Positions 1 through 5,311 are shown, numbered from the stretch's first letter. The stretch is DNA of 5,311 nt from an uncultured Clostridia bacterium (GCA_946405565.1 CAMJHU010000176.1:1-5311); one strand, 5' to 3'. A program made the numbers and translations. Notes: generated by a model not told the origin, from the sequence alone.

Positions 1-10
1 GTTGAAATGG

Positions 11-40
11 AAGTCGATTGTTTCGTAATCGGCTTTTTTT
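11..40 (+). terminator. Intrinsic terminator of an upstream transcript
   Basis: The arms AAGTCGATT (11-19) and AATCGGCTT (27-35) can form a 9-bp stem with one G-U wobble and a 7-base loop, followed by an uninterrupted T run at 34-40 and then more T-rich sequence. This is the classic rho-independent layout, and the T run is on the right side only for + strand transcription. It probably ends a gene lying before the window. It also argues against any coding start at position 7, because that reading frame would run through the terminator. Confidence 0.75.
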
Positions 41-60
41 GTTTTTATCAAAAATTATCT

Positions 61-67
61 GGAGAGG
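61..67 (+). promoter_or_regulatory. Ribosome binding site, ambiguous start
   Basis: GGAGAGG is the only Shine-Dalgarno-like sequence before the first gene. Three in-frame starts follow. GTG at 70 is very close. TTG at 79 leaves 11 bases after the motif. ATG at 88 leaves 20 bases, which is too far for direct use. The other four genes here have 7 or 8 bases between motif and start, so none of the three fits perfectly. This leaves the N-terminus uncertain by up to six residues. Confidence 0.45.
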
Positions 68-87
68 TAGTGAAATTCTTGGCATCC

Positions 88-951
88 ATGAAAACATACC
101 CGGATAAAATGCTGGGCGCCATTGCGGGGGATACGATCGGTTCGGTGTATGAGTGGCACAATATCAAGTATAAGCCTGCGGCTGATACAATGGCGCAGGG
201 CAAAGCACGGTTTACGGATGATTCGGTGATGACCTGCGCCGTGGCGGACGGCATCATGCGGGCGCTTTCCCGGCTTCCTGACGATTGGTATCTCTCCGGG
301 CGGGAGGAAGGCGGACGGCTGCTCATGCGGGAAATCGTGACGTCTTTCAAGACGTATGGTCGCCGGTTCCCCCGTGCCGGTTACGGCGCTTCCTTCTGCC
401 GGTGGCTGATTTCGGAGGATACAGAGCCTTATAACAGCTGGGGCAACGGCTCGGCGATGCGTGTTTCCTTTGCGGGCTGGGCAGCGCGTTCGCTGGAAGA
501 AGCGGAAGCGCTGGCGACGTATTCGGCGGCGGTGACGCACAATCACCCCGAGGGCATCAAGGGTGCCAAAGCCGTGGCAGGCAGTATTTTTACCCTCCGT
601 AACGGTGGTAACAAGGACGACGTCCGGCGCTATGCCTCACAATATTACGATCTCGGCTTTACGCTGGACGATATCCGGGAAAGCTATACCTTCGACGTTT
701 CCTGCCAAGGCTCGGTGCCGCAGGCGATTGTAGCGTTTCTGACCGGAAATTCGTTTGTAGATGTCGTCGCGGAGGCGATTTCCATCGGCGGCGACAGTGA
801 TACACTGGCGGCTATGGCGGGCAGTATGGCGGAAGTGATCTATCCCATTCCGGATGATATTGCGGGACGCGTGGCGGAACGATTGGATCCCTACCTGCTT
901 CGCACCGTGCAAAACGCGACGGCATTCCTCGAAGGAAAACAGGAGGCTTGA
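88..951 (+). CDS. ADP-ribosylglycohydrolase family protein (DraG/ARH-like)
   Basis: The product is probably a soluble cytoplasmic hydrolase that removes ADP-ribose from a modified protein, nucleic acid or small molecule; the substrate cannot be read from the sequence. Counting from ATG 88 (287 residues), the family signatures appear in order: GAIAGDTIGS at 10-19, FTDDS at 42-46, GNGSAMR at 119-125, THNHPEG at 150-156 and GGDSDT at 234-239. In DraG and ARH3 the TDD and the D-x-D-T near the C-terminus bind two divalent metal ions; here these are T43, D44, D45, D236, D238 and T239, all present, so the enzyme should be active. The length is normal for the family. ATG 88 was chosen because it is the only ATG just before the conserved core, but it lacks a well-placed ribosome binding site, and GTG 70 or TTG 79 are real alternatives. 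The gene lies directly after a terminator and three bases before the next gene. The family call is firm; the substrate is unknown. Confidence 0.92.
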   Translation: MKTYPDKMLGAIAGDTIGSVYEWHNIKYKPAADTMAQGKARFTDDSVMTCAVADGIMRALSRLPDDWYLSGREEGGRLLMREIVTSFKTYGRRFPRAGYGASFCRWLISEDTEPYNSWGNGSAMRVSFAGWAARSLEEAEALATYSAAVTHNHPEGIKGAKAVAGSIFTLRNGGNKDDVRRYASQYYDLGFTLDDIRESYTFDVSCQGSVPQAIVAFLTGNSFVDVVAEAISIGGDSDTLAAMAGSMAEVIYPIPDDIAGRVAERLDPYLLRTVQNATAFLEGKQEA

Positions 952-954
952 ATC

Positions 955-2244
955 ATGGCATTCTTCCAAATCCCACAGCCGGACGCAATGGACGAACTGG
1001 CAAAGAAGATGAATCAGACATTCATCACGCAGCTCAATGCTTCCTCTGTTGATTCGGAGAACGCGCCGAAGCTGTTCGCCGCCGACTTAACATATGCCCG
1101 TATGCTTCAGCGAAAGCGGCTTCAGGCAAAGGGCATTACGTTTCAAGCGACCCATACGCCTGATGATCCGCCGGTATCGGGCGTCTCGTGGAAAATGGAT
1201 CATGACGCCCGATATGTCACGCGGCTGCCTTTTATCTATGTGAATACAAAGAGAGAGTTCTCCGTCAGCGGAAACGTGAAAAAATCTTTCATCAGAAAGG
1301 AAATCTTCTATTCCAATCTGGTCTGGCTCAGAGGACAGCAGCCGGACGCGCCCTATTCCTGCCCCAACTGCGGTGGCGCAACCACACTCGGCAATCTCAC
1401 TGAAGGCTGTCCTTTCTGCGGCACGCGGTTTCTGGCAGACGACCTTTACCCCAAGGTTGTCAATTACTATACGCTGCTCGCGCCGCAGCATCTCCTCAAG
1501 AGGCTCAAGCCGTTTGCCATTGCCGGCGCAATCGCGATGGCGGCGTTTGGTCTGATGTATAACGGTAAGGACATATTGGCGGGTTTGGCTTCCGGCGGAT
1601 TTCTGTCGGTGATCGGCTGGCTGTTTTATGCGGCAATCGCGGCGGTCGGCGGCGCTTTTCTGGGATATATCATAGGTGTATTTTCCATTTTCTTTGAAGT
1701 GATGGTTCGCGCCATTGCCTCCGTACCCACCATCATCAGATACGGCACGGCAAAGCGACGTCTGCCGGATTTCATGCGCCGCTATTCGCCGGATTTTTCG
1801 AGCGACCGCTTCATCGGCAAGCTGCTTGCCATGCTGCATATCCTTGTCTATACCCATTACGGGGATATGGATAATTGCGCGCTGTACGGCGGAAAGCCCA
1901 TCGGGGACAGTTTTTCCGATATTATTGACATGAGTTACAACGGCGACGTCAATGTGAGAAAATGTGCCGAGAAAAACGGCTGTCTCTATATCGACCTTGA
2001 TCTGAACATGGACGTCGTCTCCTGCAAGGGCGGACAGATTTCTCGCGGCAACCAGACATTCCGTATGACTGTATGCAGAAGCGCGTCCGCGCCGGAGGAT
2101 TACGGCTTTAGCGTCAAGGCGATACAGTGCTGTCACTGCGGCGGCAGCTTTGACGCGACAAAGGAGAAACACTGCCCCTTCTGCTCCACCCCATACAGTA
2201 TCCGGGACTACGACTGGGTGGTGTTGAAAGTGGAGAAAAAGTGA
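955..2244 (+). CDS. Zinc-ribbon membrane protein with Tim44-like C-terminal domain
   Basis: This is an uncharacterised 429-residue protein. The N-terminal 130 residues have no recognised domain. A zinc ribbon follows, with CPNC at 136-139 and CPFC at 152-155. Hydrophobic segments at about 186-202 and 215-250 suggest two or three membrane spans. Residues from about 275 to 380 (beginning SPDFSSDRFIGKLL) resemble the Tim44-like fold, which in mitochondria binds membranes and partner proteins. A second zinc ribbon, CCHC at 392-395 and CPFC at 407-410, ends the protein just before its short charged tail. No catalytic motif or signal peptide is seen, so an anchoring or scaffolding role at the inner face of the membrane is a guess. 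The start is well supported: AGGAGG at 941-946 lies 8 bases before the ATG, inside the end of the preceding gene, so the two are likely co-transcribed and translationally coupled. The Tim44-like call rests on remembered family resemblance and is moderate; the zinc ribbons are plain. Confidence 0.88.
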   Translation: MAFFQIPQPDAMDELAKKMNQTFITQLNASSVDSENAPKLFAADLTYARMLQRKRLQAKGITFQATHTPDDPPVSGVSWKMDHDARYVTRLPFIYVNTKREFSVSGNVKKSFIRKEIFYSNLVWLRGQQPDAPYSCPNCGGATTLGNLTEGCPFCGTRFLADDLYPKVVNYYTLLAPQHLLKRLKPFAIAGAIAMAAFGLMYNGKDILAGLASGGFLSVIGWLFYAAIAAVGGAFLGYIIGVFSIFFEVMVRAIASVPTIIRYGTAKRRLPDFMRRYSPDFSSDRFIGKLLAMLHILVYTHYGDMDNCALYGGKPIGDSFSDIIDMSYNGDVNVRKCAEKNGCLYIDLDLNMDVVSCKGGQISRGNQTFRMTVCRSASAPEDYGFSVKAIQCCHCGGSFDATKEKHCPFCSTPYSIRDYDWVVLKVEKK

Positions 2245-2253
2245 TTTGTTATT

Positions 2254-2271
2254 TTGCTTTTTGAAAAGCAA
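2254..2271. repeat. Small perfect hairpin after the zinc-ribbon gene
   Basis: TTGCTTT (2254-2260) and AAAGCAA (2265-2271) form a 7-bp stem with a TTGA loop ten bases after the stop codon. There is no T run behind it, so it is not a terminator by itself. It could protect the 3' end of the transcript or be chance in AT-rich sequence. Confidence 0.3.
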
Positions 2272-2292
2272 TGAAACATCCGTGTTGAATAC

Positions 2293-2346
2293 AATAACTG
2301 TTATGCGAAATAATTGCTTATATTTCTGCGCAACAGTTATTTTTTT
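2293..2346 (+). terminator. Intrinsic terminator of the two-gene unit
   Basis: AATAACTGTT (2293-2302) and AACAGTTATT (2332-2341) are perfect inverted repeats of 10 bases, with a 7-T run at 2340-2346. After one A-C mismatch the stem can continue inward (TGCG with TGCG through two G-C pairs and two G-U pairs, then AAATA with TATTT around a bulge), giving a long hairpin with a loop near 2313-2320. The T run follows the right arm, so it acts on + strand transcripts coming from the gene that ends at 2244. The stem is AT-rich but long, and the call is fairly secure. Confidence 0.72.
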
Positions 2347-2428
2347 GCGTGTTGGTTGCAGCTGCGTCAGATTGGAAATATGCCATCGACACTGTGACGT
2401 GGTAATCGGGAAAAGGTGGGAAACAATA

Positions 2429-2527
2429 ATGATAAATTCCAATTTACCCTTTAAGAATTGTGCCTTATGTAGAATTTGGGGACAGGGTTTGAAATTCAAA
2501 TCGGATATTGTTGATTTTTCGGATTAG
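2429..2527 (+). CDS. Possible 32-residue small ORF
   Basis: An ATG at 2429 opens a 32-codon frame ending at TAG 2525-2527. The reason to list it is the AAGGTGGG at 2413-2420, a near match to the Shine-Dalgarno consensus 8 bases before the start. The peptide has one CALC motif and a lysine-rich middle, and no recognised domain or membrane segment. It lies after a terminator with no convincing promoter of its own, and its 3' end overlaps the first candidate promoter of the rhamnose operon. It is more likely chance than a gene. Confidence 0.12.
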   Translation: MINSNLPFKNCALCRIWGQGLKFKSDIVDFSD

Positions 2528-2539
2528 CTGTGGTAAGAT
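2511..2539 (+). promoter_or_regulatory. Candidate sigma-A promoter P1 for the rhamnose operon
   Basis: TTGATT (2511-2516) and TAAGAT (2534-2539) are spaced by 17 bases, and TGG just before the -10 box supplies an extended -10 TG dinucleotide. The -10 matches 4 of 6 consensus bases. Transcription would begin near 2546, leaving a leader of about 80 bases before rfbA. Confidence 0.45.
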
Positions 2540-2550
2540 GTAATAAGGAC

Positions 2551-2580
2551 TTGATTGTATCCAAAAGGGTTTGATACTAT
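2551..2580 (+). promoter_or_regulatory. Candidate sigma-A promoter P2 for the rhamnose operon
   Basis: TTGATT (2551-2556) and TACTAT (2575-2580) are spaced by 18 bases, again with an extended TG (2572-2573) before the -10 box. Transcription would begin near 2587, about 42 bases before rfbA. The -10 box sits inside the loop of the AAAAGGGT/ACCCTTTT inverted repeat. P1 and P2 have the same -35 hexamer; either, both or neither may be used. Confidence 0.4.
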
Positions 2581-2620
2581 CGTTTTTACCCTTTTTCTGA
2601 CCGATACCATTGTGAAAGGG
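2563..2620 (+). promoter_or_regulatory. rfbA leader with competing stems around the ribosome binding site
   Basis: AAAAGGGT (2563-2570) is a perfect inverted repeat of ACCCTTTT (2588-2595). The same CCCTTT can also pair with AAAGGG (2615-2620), which is the ribosome binding site of rfbA 8 bases before its ATG. The two pairings exclude each other, so the first could free the ribosome site and the second hide it. On DNA, the first repeat instead frames the P2 -10 box and could be an operator. The pairings are seen directly; any regulatory use is inferred. Confidence 0.3.
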
Positions 2621-2628
2621 ATGACACC

Positions 2629-3552
2629 ATGAAAGGAATTATTTTGGCGGGCGGCTCGGGTACACGGCTTTACCCGCTGACCAAAGTAACCTCCAAGCAG
2701 CTTCTTCCGATTTATGACAAACCCATGATTTATTATCCGATGTCGGTGCTGATGAATGCTGGTATCCGGGATATATTGATTATTTCCACCCCGCAGGATA
2801 CGCCGCGGTTTGAGGAATTGCTCGGGGACGGGCATCAGTTCGGCATTTCCCTGCGTTACGCGGTGCAGCCCTCTCCCGACGGGCTGGCACAGGCATTTCT
2901 GATCGGCGCGGATTTTATCGGCGACGATACCGTGGCGATGGTACTGGGCGACAATATTTTTTACGGACACGGTCTGACCAAGCGTCTGAAGGCGGCGGTG
3001 CAGAATGCCGAAGAAGGCAGAGGCGCGACGGTGTTCGGTTATTATGTGGACGACCCGGAGCGGTTTGGCATTGTGGAATTCGACGAAACGGGCAAGGCGG
3101 TTTCCATTGAAGAAAAACCGGCTCATCCCAAGAGCAATTACTGTGTGACGGGATTGTATTTTTACGATAACCGCGTGGTGGAATATGCCCGTGCGCTCAA
3201 GCCTTCCCCGAGAGGCGAACTGGAGATTACCGACCTGAACCGCATCTACCTTGAAAACGGAAAGCTGAATGTGCAGCTGCTCGGTCAGGGCTTTACCTGG
3301 TTGGACACCGGTACGCACGAATCGCTGGTGGACGCGGGCAACTTCGTCAAGACGATGGAGACCCACCAGCACCGTAAAATTGCCTGTCTGGAAGAAATCG
3401 CGTATCTCAATGGCTGGATTACCCGCGAAGATGTCATGGCGGTTTATGAACAGCTTAAAAAGAACCAGTACGGTCAATATCTGAAGGATGTGCTTGACAG
3501 CAAGTATCTGGATATCGTCCACAGGGGCATTATGGATTTTAAGAATCAGTGA
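2629..3552 (+). CDS. rfbA: Glucose-1-phosphate thymidylyltransferase (RmlA)
   Basis: This enzyme joins dTTP and glucose-1-phosphate to make dTDP-glucose and pyrophosphate, the first step of cytoplasmic dTDP-L-rhamnose synthesis for cell-wall polysaccharides. The nucleotidyltransferase signature GGSGTRLYPLT lies at 8-18, followed by SKQLLP at 22-27 with K23. QPSPDGLAQAF is at 80-90, VLGDNIFYG at 105-113 with the metal-binding D108, EEKP at 161-164, ELEITDLN at 197-204 and WLDTGTH at 224-230 with the second metal ligand D226. All key residues are intact. At 307 residues it is slightly longer than the roughly 290 usual for the family; the extra 15 or so follow YGQYL (281-285). The start is clear: GAAAGGG at 2614-2620 is 8 bases upstream and MKGIILAGG is the normal N-terminus. 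It heads the rfbA-rfbB-rfbD operon. In this family the end product dTDP-rhamnose commonly inhibits the enzyme. Confidence 0.98.
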   Translation: MKGIILAGGSGTRLYPLTKVTSKQLLPIYDKPMIYYPMSVLMNAGIRDILIISTPQDTPRFEELLGDGHQFGISLRYAVQPSPDGLAQAFLIGADFIGDDTVAMVLGDNIFYGHGLTKRLKAAVQNAEEGRGATVFGYYVDDPERFGIVEFDETGKAVSIEEKPAHPKSNYCVTGLYFYDNRVVEYARALKPSPRGELEITDLNRIYLENGKLNVQLLGQGFTWLDTGTHESLVDAGNFVKTMETHQHRKIACLEEIAYLNGWITREDVMAVYEQLKKNQYGQYLKDVLDSKYLDIVHRGIMDFKNQ

Positions 3553-3566
3553 GGAAGGTTTTGTAT

Positions 3567-4610
3567 ATGGGTAAAACCATCATTGTCACCGGCGGCGCCG
3601 GATTTATCGGCAGTAATTTTGTGTTTCATATGCTCAAGGCGCATCCGGAGGATCGCATTGTCTGTCTGGACAAGCTGACCTATGCGGGCAATCTTTCCAC
3701 CCTCGCTCCGGTGATGAATCACCCGCAGTTCCGTTTTGTCAAGGCGGATATCTGTGACCGTGAGGCGGTTTACCGTCTGTTTGAAGAGGAAAAGCCTGAC
3801 ATGGTAGTGAATTTCGCGGCGGAAAGCCATGTGGACCGTTCCATTGAGAATCCGGGGATTTTCCTGCAAACCAATGTGATCGGCACCGGCGTACTGCTGG
3901 ACGCCTGCAACCGGTACGGCATTGAGCGTTATCATCAGGTTTCCACCGACGAGGTGTACGGTGATCTGCCGCTCGACCGTCCCGATCTTTTCTTTACCGA
4001 AGAAACGCCTCTGCACACCAGCAGTCCGTACAGCAGTTCCAAAGCGGGCGCCGATTTGCTGGTTTTGGCGTATTATCGCACCTACGGACTGCCGGTCAGC
4101 ATCAGCCGGTGTTCCAATAACTACGGTCCCTATCACTTCCCGGAGAAGCTCATTCCGCTCATGATTGCCAACGCGCTTAATGACAAGCCGCTGCCGGTTT
4201 ACGGTGAGGGACTGAATGTGCGTGACTGGCTCTATGTGGAGGATCATTGCAAGGCAATTGATCTGATTATCCACAAGGGACGTGTGGGCGAGGTGTATAA
4301 CGTCGGCGGTCACAACGAGAAGCGCAACATCGACATTGTGAAGCTGATCTGTCAGGCGCTCGGCAAGCCCGAAAGTCTCATCACCTATGTCACCGACCGC
4401 AAGGGTCACGATATGCGTTACGCCATCGACCCCACCAAGATTCACAACGAACTGGGCTGGCTTCCCGAAACCAAGTTTGAGGACGGTCTGGCGAAGACCA
4501 TCGAATGGTATCTGAACCATCGCGACTGGTGGGAGGAAATCATTTCGGGCGAGTATCAGCATTATTATGAGAAGATGTACGGCAACAGGGACGTAGTGAA
4601 GAGTGAATAG
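3567..4610 (+). CDS. rfbB: dTDP-glucose 4,6-dehydratase (RmlB)
   Basis: RmlB converts dTDP-glucose to dTDP-4-keto-6-deoxyglucose with bound NAD+, the second rhamnose step. It is an extended short-chain dehydrogenase: the Rossmann motif TGGAGFIGSN is at 8-17, DKLTYAGN at 35-42, FAAESHVDRS at 83-92, STDEVYGD at 126-133 with the catalytic T127, D128 and E129, and YSSSK at 155-159 with Y155 and K159. Everything expected is present and the 347 residues are typical. ATG 3567 is chosen because GAGGAAGG (3551-3558) lies 8 bases before it and overlaps the rfbA stop; a GTG at 3549 in the same frame would overlap that stop and lacks its own site. Only 14 bases separate it from rfbA, so the two are co-transcribed. 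The last residues, VVKSE, and the stop codon are encoded by a tandem heptamer repeat, so the extreme C-terminus is probably not native to the family. Confidence 0.97.
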   Translation: MGKTIIVTGGAGFIGSNFVFHMLKAHPEDRIVCLDKLTYAGNLSTLAPVMNHPQFRFVKADICDREAVYRLFEEEKPDMVVNFAAESHVDRSIENPGIFLQTNVIGTGVLLDACNRYGIERYHQVSTDEVYGDLPLDRPDLFFTEETPLHTSSPYSSSKAGADLLVLAYYRTYGLPVSISRCSNNYGPYHFPEKLIPLMIANALNDKPLPVYGEGLNVRDWLYVEDHCKAIDLIIHKGRVGEVYNVGGHNEKRNIDIVKLICQALGKPESLITYVTDRKGHDMRYAIDPTKIHNELGWLPETKFEDGLAKTIEWYLNHRDWWEEIISGEYQHYYEKMYGNRDVVKSE

Positions 4611-4622
4611 TGAAGAGTGAAG
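4595..4622. repeat. Tandem heptamer repeat AGTGAAK x4
   Basis: Four heptamers follow without a gap: AGTGAAG, AGTGAAT, AGTGAAG, AGTGAAG. Seen as longer units this is a perfect 14-base duplication (4594-4607 and 4608-4621). It starts inside the last codons of rfbB, supplies its TAG stop and runs into the intergenic space. Repeats of this GTGAAGA type are familiar as dispersed intergenic sequence in several bacterial groups, so a short mobile or slippage-generated repeat is likely, though only this copy is visible. Confidence 0.75.
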
Positions 4623-4623
4623 G

Positions 4624-4638
4624 AAGCGCTGCGCGCTT
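4624..4638. repeat. GC-rich palindrome between rfbB and rfbD
   Basis: AAGCGC (4624-4629) and GCGCTT (4633-4638) form a perfect 6-bp stem with a TGC loop, one base after the heptamer repeat. There is no T run, so it is unlikely to end transcription. Its adjacency suggests it belongs to the same repeat element; it might also modulate rfbD expression or message stability. Confidence 0.45.
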
Positions 4639-4666
4639 GAATATAGAATGATAATGGAGACGTCGT

Positions 4667-5311
4667 ATGAAATTTTTTGTGACGGGCGTGTGCGGGCAGC
4701 TGGGGCATGACGTGATGAACGAACTGCTGCGCCGCGGTTATGAAGGCACCGGTTCGGACATTCAACCCGCCTATGCCGGCGTCGCGGACGGTTCGCCGGT
4801 GACAGTCGCGCCGTATGTTTCTCTGGATATCACTGACCCGGAAGCCGTGCGGAAGGTACTCAATGAGGAAGCGCCGGACGTGGTGGTTCATTGCGCGGCA
4901 TGGACCGCGGTGGACGCGGCGGAGGACGCGGAAAATATTCAAAAAGTATTGGATATCAATGAACGCGGTACAGGGTATCTTGCCAAGGCGTGTGCCGCGC
5001 TCGGTTGTAAGATGATCTACATCAGCACGGACTATGTGTTCAACGGCGAGGGTACGGAACCGTGGAAGCCTGACTGCCGGGATTACGCGCCGCTCAATGT
5101 GTATGGCAAAAGCAAGCTGGGCGGCGAACGGGCGGTTTCGGAGCAATTGGAAAAGTATTTTATTGTGCGCATCGCGTGGGTGTTCGGACTGAACGGCAAC
5201 AATTTTGTCAAAACCATGATCCGCGTGGGCAAGACGCACGATACGGTGCGTGTGGTCAGCGATCAGATCGGCACGCCCACCTATACGCCCGATCTGTCCC
5301 GACTGCTCATC
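4667..5311 (+). CDS. rfbD: dTDP-4-dehydrorhamnose reductase (RmlD), 3' truncated by window end
   Basis: RmlD reduces dTDP-4-keto-L-rhamnose to dTDP-L-rhamnose with NAD(P)H, the last step of the pathway. The frame is open from ATG 4667 to the window end: 215 residues of an expected 285-300, so roughly the last quarter is missing. The Rossmann loop TGVCGQLG is at 6-13, where most relatives have TGANGQLG. CAAWTAVDAAED is at 76-87, STDYVFNG at 120-127, YGKSK at 146-150 with catalytic Y146 and K150, RIAWVFG at 168-174 and VVSDQIGTPT at 196-205. The reductase fold and active site are therefore intact as far as visible. GGAG (4656-4659) lies 7 bases before the start. It follows rfbB after 56 bases that hold the repeat and palindrome; no promoter is evident there, so it is probably read from the rfbA promoter. 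Confidence 0.95.
   Translation, partial: MKFFVTGVCGQLGHDVMNELLRRGYEGTGSDIQPAYAGVADGSPVTVAPYVSLDITDPEAVRKVLNEEAPDVVVHCAAWTAVDAAEDAENIQKVLDINERGTGYLAKACAALGCKMIYISTDYVFNGEGTEPWKPDCRDYAPLNVYGKSKLGGERAVSEQLEKYFIVRIAWVFGLNGNNFVKTMIRVGKTHDTVRVVSDQIGTPTYTPDLSRLLI

Larger units (their letters stand above)
2245..2628. other. 384-base intergenic region
   Basis: This gap separates the ADP-ribosylhydrolase unit from the rhamnose operon and is clearly richer in A and T than the genes around it. It holds, from left to right, a small hairpin, an intrinsic terminator, a doubtful 32-residue ORF, a 13-base palindrome (TTTGAAATTCAAA, 2488-2500), two candidate promoters and a leader with competing base pairing. 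No tRNA, rRNA or known riboswitch was recognised. A TTTACCCTTT decamer occurs twice (2443-2452 and 2585-2594). Confidence 0.7.

Noticed and set aside
7..87. Upstream extension of the ADP-ribosylglycohydrolase to ATG 7
   Set aside because: The extra residues are encoded by a terminator hairpin and its T run, have no ribosome site, and precede the family's normal N-terminus.
2246..2428. N-terminal extension of the intergenic ORF to TTG 2246
   Set aside because: It runs through the intrinsic terminator, has no ribosome site two bases after the previous stop, and its composition is not protein-like.
1087..2499. 470-codon open frame on the minus strand
   Set aside because: It lies antisense across the zinc-ribbon gene and its terminator, its translation shows no domain, and the + strand frame has clear CxxC motifs and a strong ribosome site.
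2588..2600. AAAAGGGT/ACCCTTTTT as an intrinsic terminator before rfbA
   Set aside because: The stem has only three G-C pairs, the loop is 17 bases, and the T run is short and mostly used by the stem itself, so termination would be weak.
2524..3522. 332-codon open frame on the minus strand
   Set aside because: It is the antisense shadow of rfbA, whose catalytic motifs are all on the + strand; the minus translation resembles no protein family.
3546..4562. 338-codon open frame on the minus strand
   Set aside because: It is the antisense shadow of rfbB, created by the codon bias of the gene; no family signature is seen.
4565..5239. 224-codon open frame on the minus strand
   Set aside because: It is antisense to rfbD and reads through the heptamer repeat; rfbD has the full RmlD motif set on the + strand.
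1..5311. CRISPR array, tRNA or rRNA
   Set aside because: No spaced direct repeats, no cloverleaf and no rRNA-like sequence were seen on either strand.

Overview
This window looks like a chromosomal segment from a Firmicute of the class Clostridia, possibly a gut-type Oscillospirales or Ruminococcaceae-like lineage. The basis is the moderately GC-rich coding sequence, the strong Shine-Dalgarno sites (for example AGGAGG before the second gene), the style of the protein sequences, and a short GTGAAGA-type intergenic repeat of a kind familiar from such genomes. The assignment is inferred, not proven. All real genes lie on the + strand.

Region 1 (1-2346) starts with an intrinsic terminator (11-40) that ends an unseen upstream transcript. 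A two-gene unit follows: a DraG/ARH-type ADP-ribosylglycohydrolase (88-951) and, three bases after its stop, a 429-residue membrane protein (955-2244) with two zinc ribbons around a hydrophobic block and a Tim44-like C-terminal part. A long hairpin with a T run (2293-2346) closes the unit. The tight spacing suggests co-transcription, but no known system that joins these two proteins is recognised.

Region 2 (2347-2628) is an AT-richer gap. It holds two candidate promoters facing the downstream operon, one possible 32-residue small ORF, and a leader in which one ACCCTTTT segment can pair with either an upstream AAAAGGGT or the ribosome binding site of the next gene. This is a possible RNA switch or operator.

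Region 3 (2629-5311) is a dTDP-L-rhamnose operon in the order rfbA (rmlA), rfbB (rmlB), rfbD (rmlD, cut by the window end). RmlA activates glucose-1-phosphate to dTDP-glucose, RmlB dehydrates it to dTDP-4-keto-6-deoxyglucose and RmlD performs the final reduction. The epimerase RmlC is not in the window and must be encoded elsewhere. A tandem heptamer repeat supplies the last codons and the stop of rfbB and is followed by a GC-rich palindrome before rfbD.

Most of the window is ordinary. The items that deserve a second look are the ADP-ribosylhydrolase/zinc-ribbon pair, the competing pairings upstream of rfbA, and the repeat that has become the rfbB 3' end.
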